A DNA stretch of 48,133 nt, taken from contig JACQXV010000090.1 in assembly GCA_016208715.1 (NCBI GenBank), positions 1 to 48,133 on the forward strand, given 5' to 3'. This DNA comes from Candidatus Woesearchaeota archaeon (GTDB lineage Archaea; Nanobdellota; Nanobdellia; Woesearchaeales; UBA11576). Shown one piece after another: positions 1-8,954 of the stretch. The position numbers and the translations under genes were made by a program. The notes beneath the pieces are model-generated. The model was not told where the DNA came from, ran no database searches, and worked only from the letters and a program-made list of their open reading frames with translations. The number at the start of each line of letters is the position of its first letter. Position 1 is the first letter of the stretch.

Positions 1-1745
1 AATGTTTCCATCGCTGATCGAGATTCGTCCAAGCTTTCTTGAATTTTGCTAATCGTTTCTTCAAAGTAACTGCGTTGTGCTGCAAGTTCTGCCTGCCTTC
101 TTTCCTGCTCTGAAGCGCTCAACGCGGATTTCTCTTCTTCGAATTTTCGCTCTTTACTAGAAAGCCCTTCTCGCGCGGCCGCGATTGCCGCAGTCCCTTG
201 CCCAATCGATTCACGCAGCGACCGTTCTTGTTCTTCAAGCTCAGCGATTCTCGCCAGCGCCCAGCGATGCTGCTCTTTAGCTGCATCACGTTCTCTTGCC
301 AATTCATCACGACTGGCTTCTGCTACGCGTTTGCCTTCTGTGAAATTAGAAATGATTTTCTCCTTTTCGGCGAGCGCCTCCTTATGCACTTGTTCTGCTC
401 TTGTCAGCGCAGCTTCAATTGTTTCTGATCTTTTCTTTTCCGCTTCTAAGTCTACTGTCAACTGTTTGATTCGCTGTTGCCGTTGCGCTGTTTTAGCTTC
501 CAATTCATCGCGCCTTTGATCCAATGCCTTCCGTCGTTTTTCAATCTCTTTTTTCTCTCCTTCCTTCTTTGCAATCTTCGCCGTTAATTCTGCAACACGA
601 TGTAGATGAATCGCCGCCTCTTCACGGCGCGCCTGCTGTAAGCGGGCAAGATCATCAATGCTCGCCTTCACGATTTCATCGCGCATTCGAACAATTACTG
701 ACAACAAACGAGAAAGCCTATCCCGCTTCTCAGTCAAGAGCTGCTGCAGTCGAATTGCATTCTGCTGCATCTTTTCGATCTCAGCCTTCCGTGCTTCAAA
801 TGACGTGTCCCCACTTTCCACGGCTGCAAGCTCCGCACGCATTTGCGCAGAGATCGTAGCGACCACGCTGCACACTTGAGACACGTACGCGAACTCTTGC
901 TCCACTTCAGAGAATTCTTTAAGCAACGCTTCAAATGTAGTTGATTCATCCGTAGTTATCTCATCAAGGCCAGCATGCAGGCGGCGCAGTTCTTCAAGAT
1001 TCGCACGCTCACTGCTGATCGTCCCCTGCAATCGTGCAAGCTCTTCAAGCGCTTGTTCAAGCTTTGCAAGTTTCTTGTTGCGTGACTTGATTTTTGACTG
1101 TTTATCCTTTATCGTATCAAAATCGCCGCGCAAAGACGCAACAACTGCCGAAATCAAACCGCGGTCATCCTTGTTTTCTTTTATAAGCCGCTCAAGGTCA
1201 AACGCGACACCGCTCCTCTTGAGCGCTGTGCCTACTGCGAGTTGCCCCCCAACCGTATCCGGGGAACTTTTCGAAGGCAGAAGTCTTTTGAATGCTACAA
1301 GGATTCTTTTTCCAATATCCAATTCTGAACTTGTACGCTCTTCAACCCGACGAACACTGGCTTCCCTTTTCCTTTGCTTTTCTACAAGTCGTTTGGCGAG
1401 CGGAGCCTTGCTGAGCAATTCGGCCTCTCCTTCACTTAGCACGGTCTCGATGAGCGAAAGAGCGTTCTTTCTCGAGGCAATCGCCACGAGACGCTGCCTG
1501 TTCTCATACAATAAATAAATGACCATCATGCCTACGGCAATCGCCGGGACGAACCAGAAGTCGGAGATATCTTCGAGGGTGATCATGCCGGAAAGCTGAT
1601 TACTTGCCGCAGAACTTTGTGCTGCAACCGAGAGCGCGAGAAGCGCCGTATATACCGCAAGAAGCGCGCCCGTTCCTACGACGTACAGGGTAAGCGCTAA
1701 TACATACATCTTTTCTTTTTTCATGCAGCGGCCTTCTTTTTTCAT
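1..1745 (-). CDS. Membrane-anchored long coiled-coil protein, 3' end outside window
   Basis: Family not recognised. The reading frame is open from an ATG at 1745 to the window edge (about 581 codons). The start overlaps the stop of the upstream gene as ATGA, so translation is probably coupled; a second in-frame ATG lies at 1724. The N-terminus has two hydrophobic segments (about residues 13-35 and 48-66), the second ending GMMVIYLLYENRQR. Everything after that is charged heptad-rich helix, with runs such as LEKLEQALEEL-like and RRKALDQRRDELEAK. It is the last visible gene of the six-gene minus-strand operon and resembles its upstream neighbour in layout: short membrane anchor, then a very long coiled coil. 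A structural or tethering role is inference. Confidence 0.85.
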   Translation of the reverse strand, partial: MKKEGRCMKKEKMYVLALTLYVVGTGALLAVYTALLALSVAAQSSAASNQLSGMITLEDISDFWFVPAIAVGMMVIYLLYENRQRLVAIASRKNALSLIETVLSEGEAELLSKAPLAKRLVEKQRKREASVRRVEERTSSELDIGKRILVAFKRLLPSKSSPDTVGGQLAVGTALKRSGVAFDLERLIKENKDDRGLISAVVASLRGDFDTIKDKQSKIKSRNKKLAKLEQALEELARLQGTISSERANLEELRRLHAGLDEITTDESTTFEALLKEFSEVEQEFAYVSQVCSVVATISAQMRAELAAVESGDTSFEARKAEIEKMQQNAIRLQQLLTEKRDRLSRLLSVIVRMRDEIVKASIDDLARLQQARREEAAIHLHRVAELTAKIAKKEGEKKEIEKRRKALDQRRDELEAKTAQRQQRIKQLTVDLEAEKKRSETIEAALTRAEQVHKEALAEKEKIISNFTEGKRVAEASRDELARERDAAKEQHRWALARIAELEEQERSLRESIGQGTAAIAAAREGLSSKERKFEEEKSALSASEQERRQAELAAQRSYFEETISKIQESLDESRSAMET

Positions 1746-3919
1746 GCAGTAACCTCTTCTGCTGCCAAGGATTGCCACAATTCACGAAGACCTGCCTTCT
1801 CATCACTCCAGTTACGTGCAAGTTTCAGTATTTTCACCAGATTTGCCTTTTGAATGTCTTTGTCCAACTGCGCGATCATGTCCTCAAGCGCTTTACGCCG
1901 CTCGTCACTTAATACCTCCCCTGACTTGATCTTTGCAGCAAGATTTACAGCAAGATCCGCCCATGGCTCCTGGAGCGTGAACGCTTCAAGATCTTTTGCA
2001 ATAACTTCTGCTGTAAGATGCTGACCCTGCCCCTCTTCGCTCAATTTTTGTTGAACGTACGCCAGATTTGCTTTCTTTTCAGCAGCGTCCTTTCCGGCTC
2101 GAATAAACACGCGAATCGTTTTCTTCGCAATCTCTATCTCTTGCACGGTACGATACGCGTTATTGGCGACTATACGATCAAACATCTCCTTAAATTTTGC
2201 AGCATCGTACTCGTCAAGCGCCCCACGCAGTTTGTCAATCCTTTTCTTGTGGTCTTCATGCAGAGCGTGCCCTTCTACTCGTGAAACTCGTTCAACAAGA
2301 TCGGCCATCACTTTGACTTCTCCAATCTGTTCGTTCTGTAACTGCCGTTCTGCATGATCCAAAAGCTTTCCAAGCACGTCGACACGCAATTTTTGTATCT
2401 GCTCTTTAATCTTGACATCCTTCAAGTCAACTTCGGAGATCATCACCCGCTGCAAAAGCTTCAGCGCTTCGCCAATCTTCTCCCGTTCTGCTGTCTTGAC
2501 TAATTCTTCAATTCTTTCCACCAGTTCTTTAACCGTTTTTTCGCGCGCTTCTATTAGGCGTGGCATCGCATCTTTGACAATTTTTTTCGCCTCATCACTT
2601 AACTCAGTAAGACCGAGGAGAATTGCATTCTTCTTCACGATAGATGCATAGTAGACGATGCGTTCATAGCTTGGCTGCTGCGTGGCCCATTCACGCTTCG
2701 CCAGTTCAAGATACTCTTGCAGTTTTGCCATTTCTTTGCCGCTCAATTCGCTCACGTCAAGCTTAAGCTCCCTGAACTTTTTAACCAAGTCTTTGAATGT
2801 TTGTACCTTCTTTGCAAAGAGAGCATTGAGCTTGATGGCATTATCACGCAAGCGGCGTATATCGAGCAGAATCGCCTGATAATTGGCTTCGCCACGCTCA
2901 AGGCGAATCAATTCATCAATCTCACTATTTAATGAAAGATGGATTCCTTCACAAGCTGTTTCCAGCGCCTGGAAGTCTGCAATTGTCTCATCGAAGTGCT
3001 GCTGCAGCCTGTCGAGAACGCCAGCTTCGGTAAGATCAACGTTCTGTAACATCTGCAATCCATCATCAGCTTTCCTGAATGCTTCATGCACGCTCTTCAC
3101 GTTATTCATTGCAGCAAACACTTCTTCTTTCTCTACACGGATCCTGGCGATATCATTGACGCCCTCGTTGAGATGCTCAGTCGCCTTGATCGCAGCATTC
3201 TTCTCAGCAAAATTGTGGGCGCGCAATATCTGCAGCTTCTCATTGATTTTTGATGAACGTTCAACTTCATTGGCGAGTTCCTTTTCCTCACCGATCGTCT
3301 CTTTGACGTGCTCAGTGATCTGCGCAACCAGGTTTCTGCATTCGTCAAATGTTGTCTGCTCTTCCGTCAATTGGCTGTGGATATGCTGCGTGTCTTTCTT
3401 CACTTCCTCTTTGACATTGATTAATTTCTTGATAAGCTCAATAAGGAGCGATTCCGCATCTCTCCCGGTGATTTTCTTGAACCAGCCTTTCTTGTATCCA
3501 ACGAATCCCAGTGCGAGCACTGCGAGAACTCCAAGGCTTCCAAGACCGTACTGGCCGGCCTTCTGCATGAGGCTCTTCTTTGCTTCATCCTCTGTTGCAG
3601 GCAGATCCTCTGCAAGCCTCTTGTTCAGCAGGTCGCGAAGGGCGGGTTGTGTTGCCTCCGCTGCTAAGAATGCAGGACTCGTGGCGATCTGGCTGAGCCG
3701 TTCTTTGCTTTTCGCATTGCCGATTGCATCTGAGAGCGCCCGGTCGCGGACATTGGCAAGCCTGTTGACGAGATCGTCCAGTTCGGTTTGCGTTACTGCA
3801 AAAACAACAGAAGAAATAAGAGTAATAATTAAGGCGGTGAGCAACACTGAAGCCAACAGGCTTGACACTCGCGTATCTTTGCGTTGCTTTTCAATTCCGT
3901 ATGTGTGTTTTCTTATCAT
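1742..3919 (-). CDS. 725-aa membrane protein with very long coiled coil
   Basis: Family not recognised. An N-terminal hydrophobic segment (residues 19-42, VSSLLASVLLTALIITLISS) could be a signal peptide or anchor. A second one (about 128-145, LGSLGVLAVLALGFVGYKKG) follows an exported-looking domain of about 80 residues that has no cysteines. From about residue 150 the chain is almost entirely charged helix, presumably cytoplasmic. The start ATG at 3919 lies 38 nt after the stop of the upstream gene, in a spacer built of an A/T-rich tandem repeat. Its stop overlaps the start of the next coiled-coil gene. Length and topology suggest a filament or tether spanning from the membrane into the cytoplasm (inference). 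Confidence 0.88.
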   Translation of the reverse strand: MIRKHTYGIEKQRKDTRVSSLLASVLLTALIITLISSVVFAVTQTELDDLVNRLANVRDRALSDAIGNAKSKERLSQIATSPAFLAAEATQPALRDLLNKRLAEDLPATEDEAKKSLMQKAGQYGLGSLGVLAVLALGFVGYKKGWFKKITGRDAESLLIELIKKLINVKEEVKKDTQHIHSQLTEEQTTFDECRNLVAQITEHVKETIGEEKELANEVERSSKINEKLQILRAHNFAEKNAAIKATEHLNEGVNDIARIRVEKEEVFAAMNNVKSVHEAFRKADDGLQMLQNVDLTEAGVLDRLQQHFDETIADFQALETACEGIHLSLNSEIDELIRLERGEANYQAILLDIRRLRDNAIKLNALFAKKVQTFKDLVKKFRELKLDVSELSGKEMAKLQEYLELAKREWATQQPSYERIVYYASIVKKNAILLGLTELSDEAKKIVKDAMPRLIEAREKTVKELVERIEELVKTAEREKIGEALKLLQRVMISEVDLKDVKIKEQIQKLRVDVLGKLLDHAERQLQNEQIGEVKVMADLVERVSRVEGHALHEDHKKRIDKLRGALDEYDAAKFKEMFDRIVANNAYRTVQEIEIAKKTIRVFIRAGKDAAEKKANLAYVQQKLSEEGQGQHLTAEVIAKDLEAFTLQEPWADLAVNLAAKIKSGEVLSDERRKALEDMIAQLDKDIQKANLVKILKLARNWSDEKAGLRELWQSLAAEEVTA

Positions 3920-3957
3920 TTTATTATTTTCTTATTATTTTCTTATCTTTTCATTTT

Positions 3958-4806
3958 TTATTTTGTCAGCCGGTCAATATACTCCTGAGCTTTGTTTGCG
4001 CGTTCTAAATCATCCTTCATCTTGCGCGTGTCTGTTTCGGTTCGCTGTGCTTTCTCCCACGCAGTTGCTTCATCGTACAATTTCTCATCAATCACTTTCT
4101 GCTGTGGTCTGCCTGAAACGCCAAGAGCGGGTCCTGTCGGCGCGCCGGGTCCGCCGAACAAACCATCAAACCAACCCGTGATCCTTCCAAAGGCCGATGT
4201 CTTTCCTACAAGGTCTGAAAGCAACGGATTCTTGTCACAACTGCCCTGAATGCACAATGAACTCAGCGAGAGACCCATTATAAGCGCTGCAAGGATTATC
4301 GCAATGGCAAAGGACATTATCCTGCTAAGCGCGGTCTCACTTCTGAATACCAACCGCTGCAGGATGAACGCGAGCCCGGCAATGACCAACAGGAAAACCA
4401 GCAAGCTTGCAAACGGCAACAACTTTTTTACGCCAATCCTGCCCCCAAATACGAGCGCGGCTGACAGCGCAATCGCGAGCGTGACTGACAATGCAATCAC
4501 CGCGCCTCTCGCGCTCTCAAACCATCGTTGGAATCCTATCCAACAGAGCGCAAAGAACATGACCGCGAAGAGGATAAAGTCAAACATTCCCGGTGCTTCT
4601 GCAGTGAATTGGCTGCTCACGCTCTCGCTTGCACGTGACATCGCATCAGTGAAACGAGAAGCTGATACGCTGATCGAAGCTGCAAATGTCATAAACAGCA
4701 AGAGGCTTGCAAGTAACAGCAGGCGATTTCTCGTCTTATCTCTCGTCTTATCTCTCATTTTATCTCTTGTCTCATCTCTTGTCTTATTGTAAGTGGGTCG
4801 CTTCAT
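3958..4806 (-). CDS. 282-aa five-helix membrane protein
   Basis: Family not recognised. The first 28 residues are a positively charged repeat (KTRDETRDKMRDKTRDKTRN) encoded by a degenerate 12-bp tandem repeat. Five hydrophobic segments follow: about residues 29-48, 75-97, 103-125, 130-155 and 163-188. The C-terminal 70 residues are a Gly/Pro-rich linker (GGPGAPTGPALG) and a charged helix (DDLERANKAQEYIDRL). The start is 19 nt downstream of the previous stop. Codon use matches the neighbours. Within the operon it is the second polytopic protein and may form a membrane platform with the 466-aa protein (inference). Confidence 0.85.
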   Translation of the reverse strand: MKRPTYNKTRDETRDKMRDKTRDKTRNRLLLLASLLLFMTFAASISVSASRFTDAMSRASESVSSQFTAEAPGMFDFILFAVMFFALCWIGFQRWFESARGAVIALSVTLAIALSAALVFGGRIGVKKLLPFASLLVFLLVIAGLAFILQRLVFRSETALSRIMSFAIAIILAALIMGLSLSSLCIQGSCDKNPLLSDLVGKTSAFGRITGWFDGLFGGPGAPTGPALGVSGRPQQKVIDEKLYDEATAWEKAQRTETDTRKMKDDLERANKAQEYIDRLTK

Positions 4807-4825
4807 GGTTTGTTGTGGTCCTCAG

Positions 4826-6310
4826 TTATGCGGCTTTTTGCCGTAATTCATCAATCTCTTTACGTTCGTCAGCGGCCCGCTCGGCTGCAACATGAATGAT
4901 CTGGTCGTGGCTTTCGTGCACCGCATCAATTTTTTGCGCGTCTGCCAGGAGTTTATTGTAGAGTGCTGCCTGCTGTTTCTTCATCGTAACCATCTTATCC
5001 AGCGCGGGCGCCAAAGTGTTTTGGAAATGCTGCATGAGATCATTTCGATATTTTTGATACTCCTGCGCATTCACCTCTCCGCGTCTTGAGCCTTCTTCAA
5101 GGTCGTGCAGTCGCTGCCAGAATGCTGCATTGCTGTTGACGACTGCCAGAATGTAGCTGCTGATCTTGAGATACGCTTCGATATCGTTCTTGATGACGGT
5201 GATCCCAGCATCTTCCACTTCCCGTGCGGTCAACATGCTCTTCATCTCCTGTATCCGGCGTTCTCTGACGAACTCGACCTTCTCAAGATCTGCCGCGTGC
5301 TTGTGTTTGATCTTAAGAATGCGTTTGGTGATGGTGTGAACAAGCGATGCGCGTTCGTACTCAAACAAGTCATCTGCGTGTTTCAGATATGCCTTTACAA
5401 TGCCGTGAAGGTCGATAAGCGCGTCATGTTCTGCCTGTTTTAGGCTTTCAGGACTCTGCATCTTTTGGATCATCTCCATAACGAGTTTCCATGACTTTGC
5501 ACGATCAAACCCCTTAGACGTGAATTGCTGCAGCAGAATCCTCGCATAGTGTGGATCGCCATAACGCTCGCCGATTTCCCTGCATTTTTTCTTAAGCAAA
5601 TGCAGTTGCGCATCAATTTTGTCCGGCCGCGTCCACGTTTCTTCTCCAAGCAGGATCTTGGCACCCTCGAATGCTTGTATGTCCTGCGCATTGAGGACGG
5701 TTTGCGGGACCGTTCCAAGCTCTTCCTTAAACAGCATCCTGTAAAGAATTTCTTTCCACTCGCGGACTTCAGCGACGTACTGTTTGATATGCACGAGTTT
5801 CTTTGATGCGCGCAACTTTCGCAATACGTAGGATTTCGGATAAGTCGTCTCGAGATACTTTTCAAAGTCATTCAACTGCACGACGCACTGCTGGAATTCC
5901 TTTGCGCAGACATCTCCTTTCTGAATCTGGGCGAGGATCTTCCTGAAATATTCGATCTCATTCATTGGAGCGACTGCATGCAGTTTTCGCACAGCGCCTC
6001 TCACTTCTTTAGCAAGCCCTGAATCATTAAAACCTTCAATCGTTCTCGCAATCTGTTCGTATTGATTCAAGAACACCGAAGTCAGTGATTGAATATCCGC
6101 GAGGAATTTGCCACATACTTCTCCCTGCAGGTAATTGGCTTCCCGTCCTTCAAGACTTTGTTCAAATTTCTGCATAAGCTGCTCATCAAGCCGGATAATG
6201 TCTTCTGTACTCGAGGCGTAAAATTCAGCATTCCGGTCGACTCGCGCAGCGTCGCTTCGTTGTTCGTCTCGTTCTTTGTCTCGTTGTTCGTCAGTTATTC
6301 TTGCCATCAT
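4826..6310 (-). CDS. Soluble all-helical protein of about 494 aa
   Basis: Family not recognised. No membrane segment or signal peptide is visible. The protein is charged and helical throughout, with few glycines. The frame can open at GTG 6316, ATG 6310 or ATG 6307; GTGATC just before the ATG matches the 16S tail, so ATG 6310 is chosen. The N-terminus (TDEQRDKERDEQRSDAARVD) contains a DE/QR-type repeat that resembles the DKTR repeat at the start of the next gene. It lies 24 nt after the 466-aa membrane protein and 19 nt before the 282-aa one. Its place between two membrane proteins suggests a cytoplasmic partner of the complex (inference). Confidence 0.85.
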   Translation of the reverse strand: MMARITDEQRDKERDEQRSDAARVDRNAEFYASSTEDIIRLDEQLMQKFEQSLEGREANYLQGEVCGKFLADIQSLTSVFLNQYEQIARTIEGFNDSGLAKEVRGAVRKLHAVAPMNEIEYFRKILAQIQKGDVCAKEFQQCVVQLNDFEKYLETTYPKSYVLRKLRASKKLVHIKQYVAEVREWKEILYRMLFKEELGTVPQTVLNAQDIQAFEGAKILLGEETWTRPDKIDAQLHLLKKKCREIGERYGDPHYARILLQQFTSKGFDRAKSWKLVMEMIQKMQSPESLKQAEHDALIDLHGIVKAYLKHADDLFEYERASLVHTITKRILKIKHKHAADLEKVEFVRERRIQEMKSMLTAREVEDAGITVIKNDIEAYLKISSYILAVVNSNAAFWQRLHDLEEGSRRGEVNAQEYQKYRNDLMQHFQNTLAPALDKMVTMKKQQAALYNKLLADAQKIDAVHESHDQIIHVAAERAADERKEIDELRQKAA

Positions 6311-6334
6311 GATCACGCTGTTTTGATGCTCTTT

Positions 6335-7735
6335 TTATGGTGTCGGTGGTGTTTTGGGCGGCGCAGCGGGCGGAGATTGCGGCATCTGTTGTGCTGCTGG
6401 CGCTTGCGGTTTTGAGCCTGCTTGCGCTTGTGCCGCTTGTTGCCCTGCAGGATACCCGGGCGGTATCACGACAGGTATGCCCATTTCCCGTGCCATATCA
6501 TACAGGTCCATCTGCTTCTTCTCCTCAAACTGAACCGCCTGCTGCAGCGTCTTGATGCGCTGCCAGTCATCGTTGGAGAGCGGCTCGCCGCGAAGCGCCT
6601 TTGCATAAATTTTCTTGATCTCCTCGCGGAATTCTTCAGCAGTTTTTGGTTTGGGAGGCTCCATCGTCTGGGTGTAATCCTTAAACCAACCAAGGATCGG
6701 CAACGATTGCTTGAGTGCAGACCACGGCCTCTTCGCCTTCATGAGATCATCAATTTTCTTTTGCTGTTCTTCATTGAGCTGTTTGAAGTACTGTGCAAAG
6801 ATGCCTCCTCCTTTGCCGACGAACGTGCTGTACAGAAAACTGATGCCGAACCCGATGCCTATATAGATAACAACCCACCATATGGTAATACCCTGCGGTT
6901 CGACCGGCTCAAAAAGCCCTCCCAGGAGCGATGCACCCAGGAGATTTGCAATGGTCTGCACAAATGCAAAGGCAAGACCCATTGCAAGACCCGGATTCCC
7001 TTTTTCGCCCATCGACGTCTTGATTCGGGCGTATATGACTATGACTAAGATCCAGCCGCCCATCACGATAATCTGATTTTTCGTCGCACCTTGATTCGCG
7101 ATCAGCGCCGCCAGATACGCGGGCAGGATGATCACAAGTTTTGAGGCGCCACCTTCGCCCATGCCTAACTGTCCTTTGTAGATACTGAAGATTGCATACA
7201 AGACAAGGAACGTGATGAGCAATGCAGGAAGTCCTTTGCCGGTTTCACCAATGCGCAGAATTGCTTGGCGGCACGCCACTCCGCGATTGCCTGGCAAGAT
7301 TTTTGCATACGCGCCTGCGCCGTCGCATCCAGGTTGTGTAATTTCACCGGCAGGCTTGCCAAGCGTGAATCGTGTAATGTCTGCCACAGTTCCCTTTTCC
7401 CACAGGTACATGTTTCCTTGCGGAACCAATTGCACGCCAATGATGATGGCGCCGATGAGGCACAGGCCCCAAATCGCATACTTCTGCTTCTCGTCTTGCG
7501 AGTACTCCTTAAGAAACATCATCTGCAAAACAAAGAGGAGTACAAAGAGGACAAAGAAATTCACAAACATCTTTACGTTCATGTATAGTTTTGCACTCGA
7601 CCACCAGCCTTTGACCGAGCCGACGCTTGACTTGAATGAACCCCATCCACTGCTGATGCTGTCTTTCACTGCTGCTTCCACTACGAACGCGCTTGCCAGT
7701 AATACTATGATTGAGATTGCAAGCAGGATCAGCAT
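6335..7735 (-). CDS. 466-aa polytopic membrane protein with signal peptide and Pro/Ala-rich tail
   Basis: Family not recognised. The ATG at 7735 overlaps the ATPase stop by 7 nt; it is preferred over upstream TTG/GTG because it places a clean hydrophobic segment (MLILLAISIIVLLASAFVVEA) at the very N-terminus. About seven further membrane helices follow, between residues 50 and 310. A loop near residues 110-145 carries two cysteines (QPGCDG and GVACRQ) that could form an extracellular disulfide. After the last helix comes a charged cytoplasmic region with two predicted helices, then a P/A/Q-rich tail (AAPPKTPPTP). A large multi-helix subunit coupled to an ATPase recalls the layout of secretion or conjugation machines, but no sequence match to VirB6, TadC or FlaJ is evident. 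Confidence 0.88.
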   Translation of the reverse strand: MLILLAISIIVLLASAFVVEAAVKDSISSGWGSFKSSVGSVKGWWSSAKLYMNVKMFVNFFVLFVLLFVLQMMFLKEYSQDEKQKYAIWGLCLIGAIIIGVQLVPQGNMYLWEKGTVADITRFTLGKPAGEITQPGCDGAGAYAKILPGNRGVACRQAILRIGETGKGLPALLITFLVLYAIFSIYKGQLGMGEGGASKLVIILPAYLAALIANQGATKNQIIVMGGWILVIVIYARIKTSMGEKGNPGLAMGLAFAFVQTIANLLGASLLGGLFEPVEPQGITIWWVVIYIGIGFGISFLYSTFVGKGGGIFAQYFKQLNEEQQKKIDDLMKAKRPWSALKQSLPILGWFKDYTQTMEPPKPKTAEEFREEIKKIYAKALRGEPLSNDDWQRIKTLQQAVQFEEKKQMDLYDMAREMGIPVVIPPGYPAGQQAAQAQAGSKPQAPAAQQMPQSPPAAPPKTPPTP

Positions 7736-8910
7736 ACGGCGGTCGTCTTGCACCAATTCTTGACAATCGGACTGTGGAATTCAAACGTCGAGTTCACCTT
7801 TTTGATCAAGTCGACTTCACCAAGGCGATCAAGCAGGCTCTTCGTGACTGGTCCAGAACGATAGACTTTGCGAGCGATCTCTGTCAGACGTAAATTGTCA
7901 TGCAGTGCAACAACGCGCACGATGCTCTTGAGCAGCGATGCACCGCGCGCATGCGTGAGTGCTATGAAGAACTCTTCTTTTGCATAGCGATAGATCTGTG
8001 ACTCTGGCGATGCAATTTCTTGAGCAAAAACCTCCCTGATTTTTTGGACACTGACAACATCTTTTACATTGATGTGCGCCTGCACGAGTTTTTCAGCGAG
8101 CGCAACTGTCACCGAGGGAATTCCGGCACACCAATGATGCAGTTGCACAGCGACACGCTCATCCATCTTACCAACGATCTTTTCAGCAAGTTGGTGCGTT
8201 TCTTTTGCAGAAAGTGCTTCAAGTGTAATAACTTCGAGTGTTTGAGAAAAACGTTTGCGCATCACGCTTGTGAAAGAACTCACCAACAGATAAGAGACAC
8301 TCGATGACTTCTTTGTGGCATCAGCAAACAATTGCACGCTGTCGCGGATCTGCGGATAATTATCAAAACCCAACAGTTCCTCGGCATCGTCAAGCGCGAT
8401 CACAAGCTGCTTATTGTAGCCCTTTGCGAGTTGTTCTGCACACGCGAACGCTTGTGTCAGGATCAATCGCTGATCTGGCTTAATTTTTTGCAGTTCGTTT
8501 CGAATGCTCGCGAGAATTTCCTTAACGTCTGCGCTGATATTTTGCTGCAAAAGAAAATCAATGTCCTGATATTTTAAGAGTTCTGTATCTTTCGCGCGCT
8601 GCACCGCGTGCGCAACGCTGCCGATAAATTCCTGCGTAAAGTTCTCTGGAGAAATGCTCACGCGCGCAAGGTCAAGATAGACGAATGTTCTGTTCAAAGC
8701 TGCGCTTTTGTCTTTTTTTTCTGCTTCAAAAAACTGGCGGACGAGCATCGACTTGCCCATCCCACGCGGTGCAAGAAGAAGAGTATGTTTGCGATGAGAG
8801 ATATTGCGTCTGAGAAGATCAAGATACTGCTGTCTAGGATAATAGAGCGATTTCTCCTGGTTTGACAACTCTTTTTGGGGCACGGCCTCTTTTTCCCCGG
8901 CATTTACCAA
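7729..8910 (-). CDS. AAA+/STAND-type P-loop ATPase with C-terminal winged helix
   Basis: The Walker A motif APRGMGKS lies near residue 50, with a hydrophobic strand and acidic Walker B (LVIALDDAEELL) near 170 and a sensor-1-like strand YLLVSSFTS near 215. The C-terminal 80 residues (LTEIARKVYRSGPVTKSLLDRLGEVDLI) look like a winged helix. This layout is typical of archaeal ATPase_2/Cdc6-like STAND proteins. No ATG fits: the frame opens at TTG 8910, and a GTG at 8883 is the alternative. A strong TATA-like CTTTAAATATAA lies about 30-40 nt upstream, and the TTG sits inside the palindrome TACCAATTGGTA. It is the first gene of the six-gene operon and the only recognisable energy-coupling subunit. 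Confidence 0.9.
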   Translation of the reverse strand: MVNAGEKEAVPQKELSNQEKSLYYPRQQYLDLLRRNISHRKHTLLLAPRGMGKSMLVRQFFEAEKKDKSAALNRTFVYLDLARVSISPENFTQEFIGSVAHAVQRAKDTELLKYQDIDFLLQQNISADVKEILASIRNELQKIKPDQRLILTQAFACAEQLAKGYNKQLVIALDDAEELLGFDNYPQIRDSVQLFADATKKSSSVSYLLVSSFTSVMRKRFSQTLEVITLEALSAKETHQLAEKIVGKMDERVAVQLHHWCAGIPSVTVALAEKLVQAHINVKDVVSVQKIREVFAQEIASPESQIYRYAKEEFFIALTHARGASLLKSIVRVVALHDNLRLTEIARKVYRSGPVTKSLLDRLGEVDLIKKVNSTFEFHSPIVKNWCKTTAVC

Positions 8911-8950
8911 TTGGTATATAGTTCAAATGAGCTATTATATTTAAAGCTTT
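8905..8950 (-). promoter_or_regulatory. Promoter and palindrome of the six-gene operon
   Basis: CTTTAAATATAA (about 8949-8938, minus strand) is a good archaeal TATA box. The perfect 12-bp palindrome TACCAATTGGTA (8905-8916) covers the expected transcription start and the TTG codon, as a repressor operator would. The motif TTGGTATATAGTTCAAATG (8911-8929) recurs at 9213-9231 with two differences. Operator function is inference. Confidence 0.5.
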
Positions 8951-8954
8951 CCTA

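Noticed and set aside
2883-4181. 432-codon plus-strand ORF
   Set aside because: It is antisense to the coiled-coil gene; Ser/Phe/Leu-rich residues are typical of the reverse reading of Lys/Glu-rich helices.
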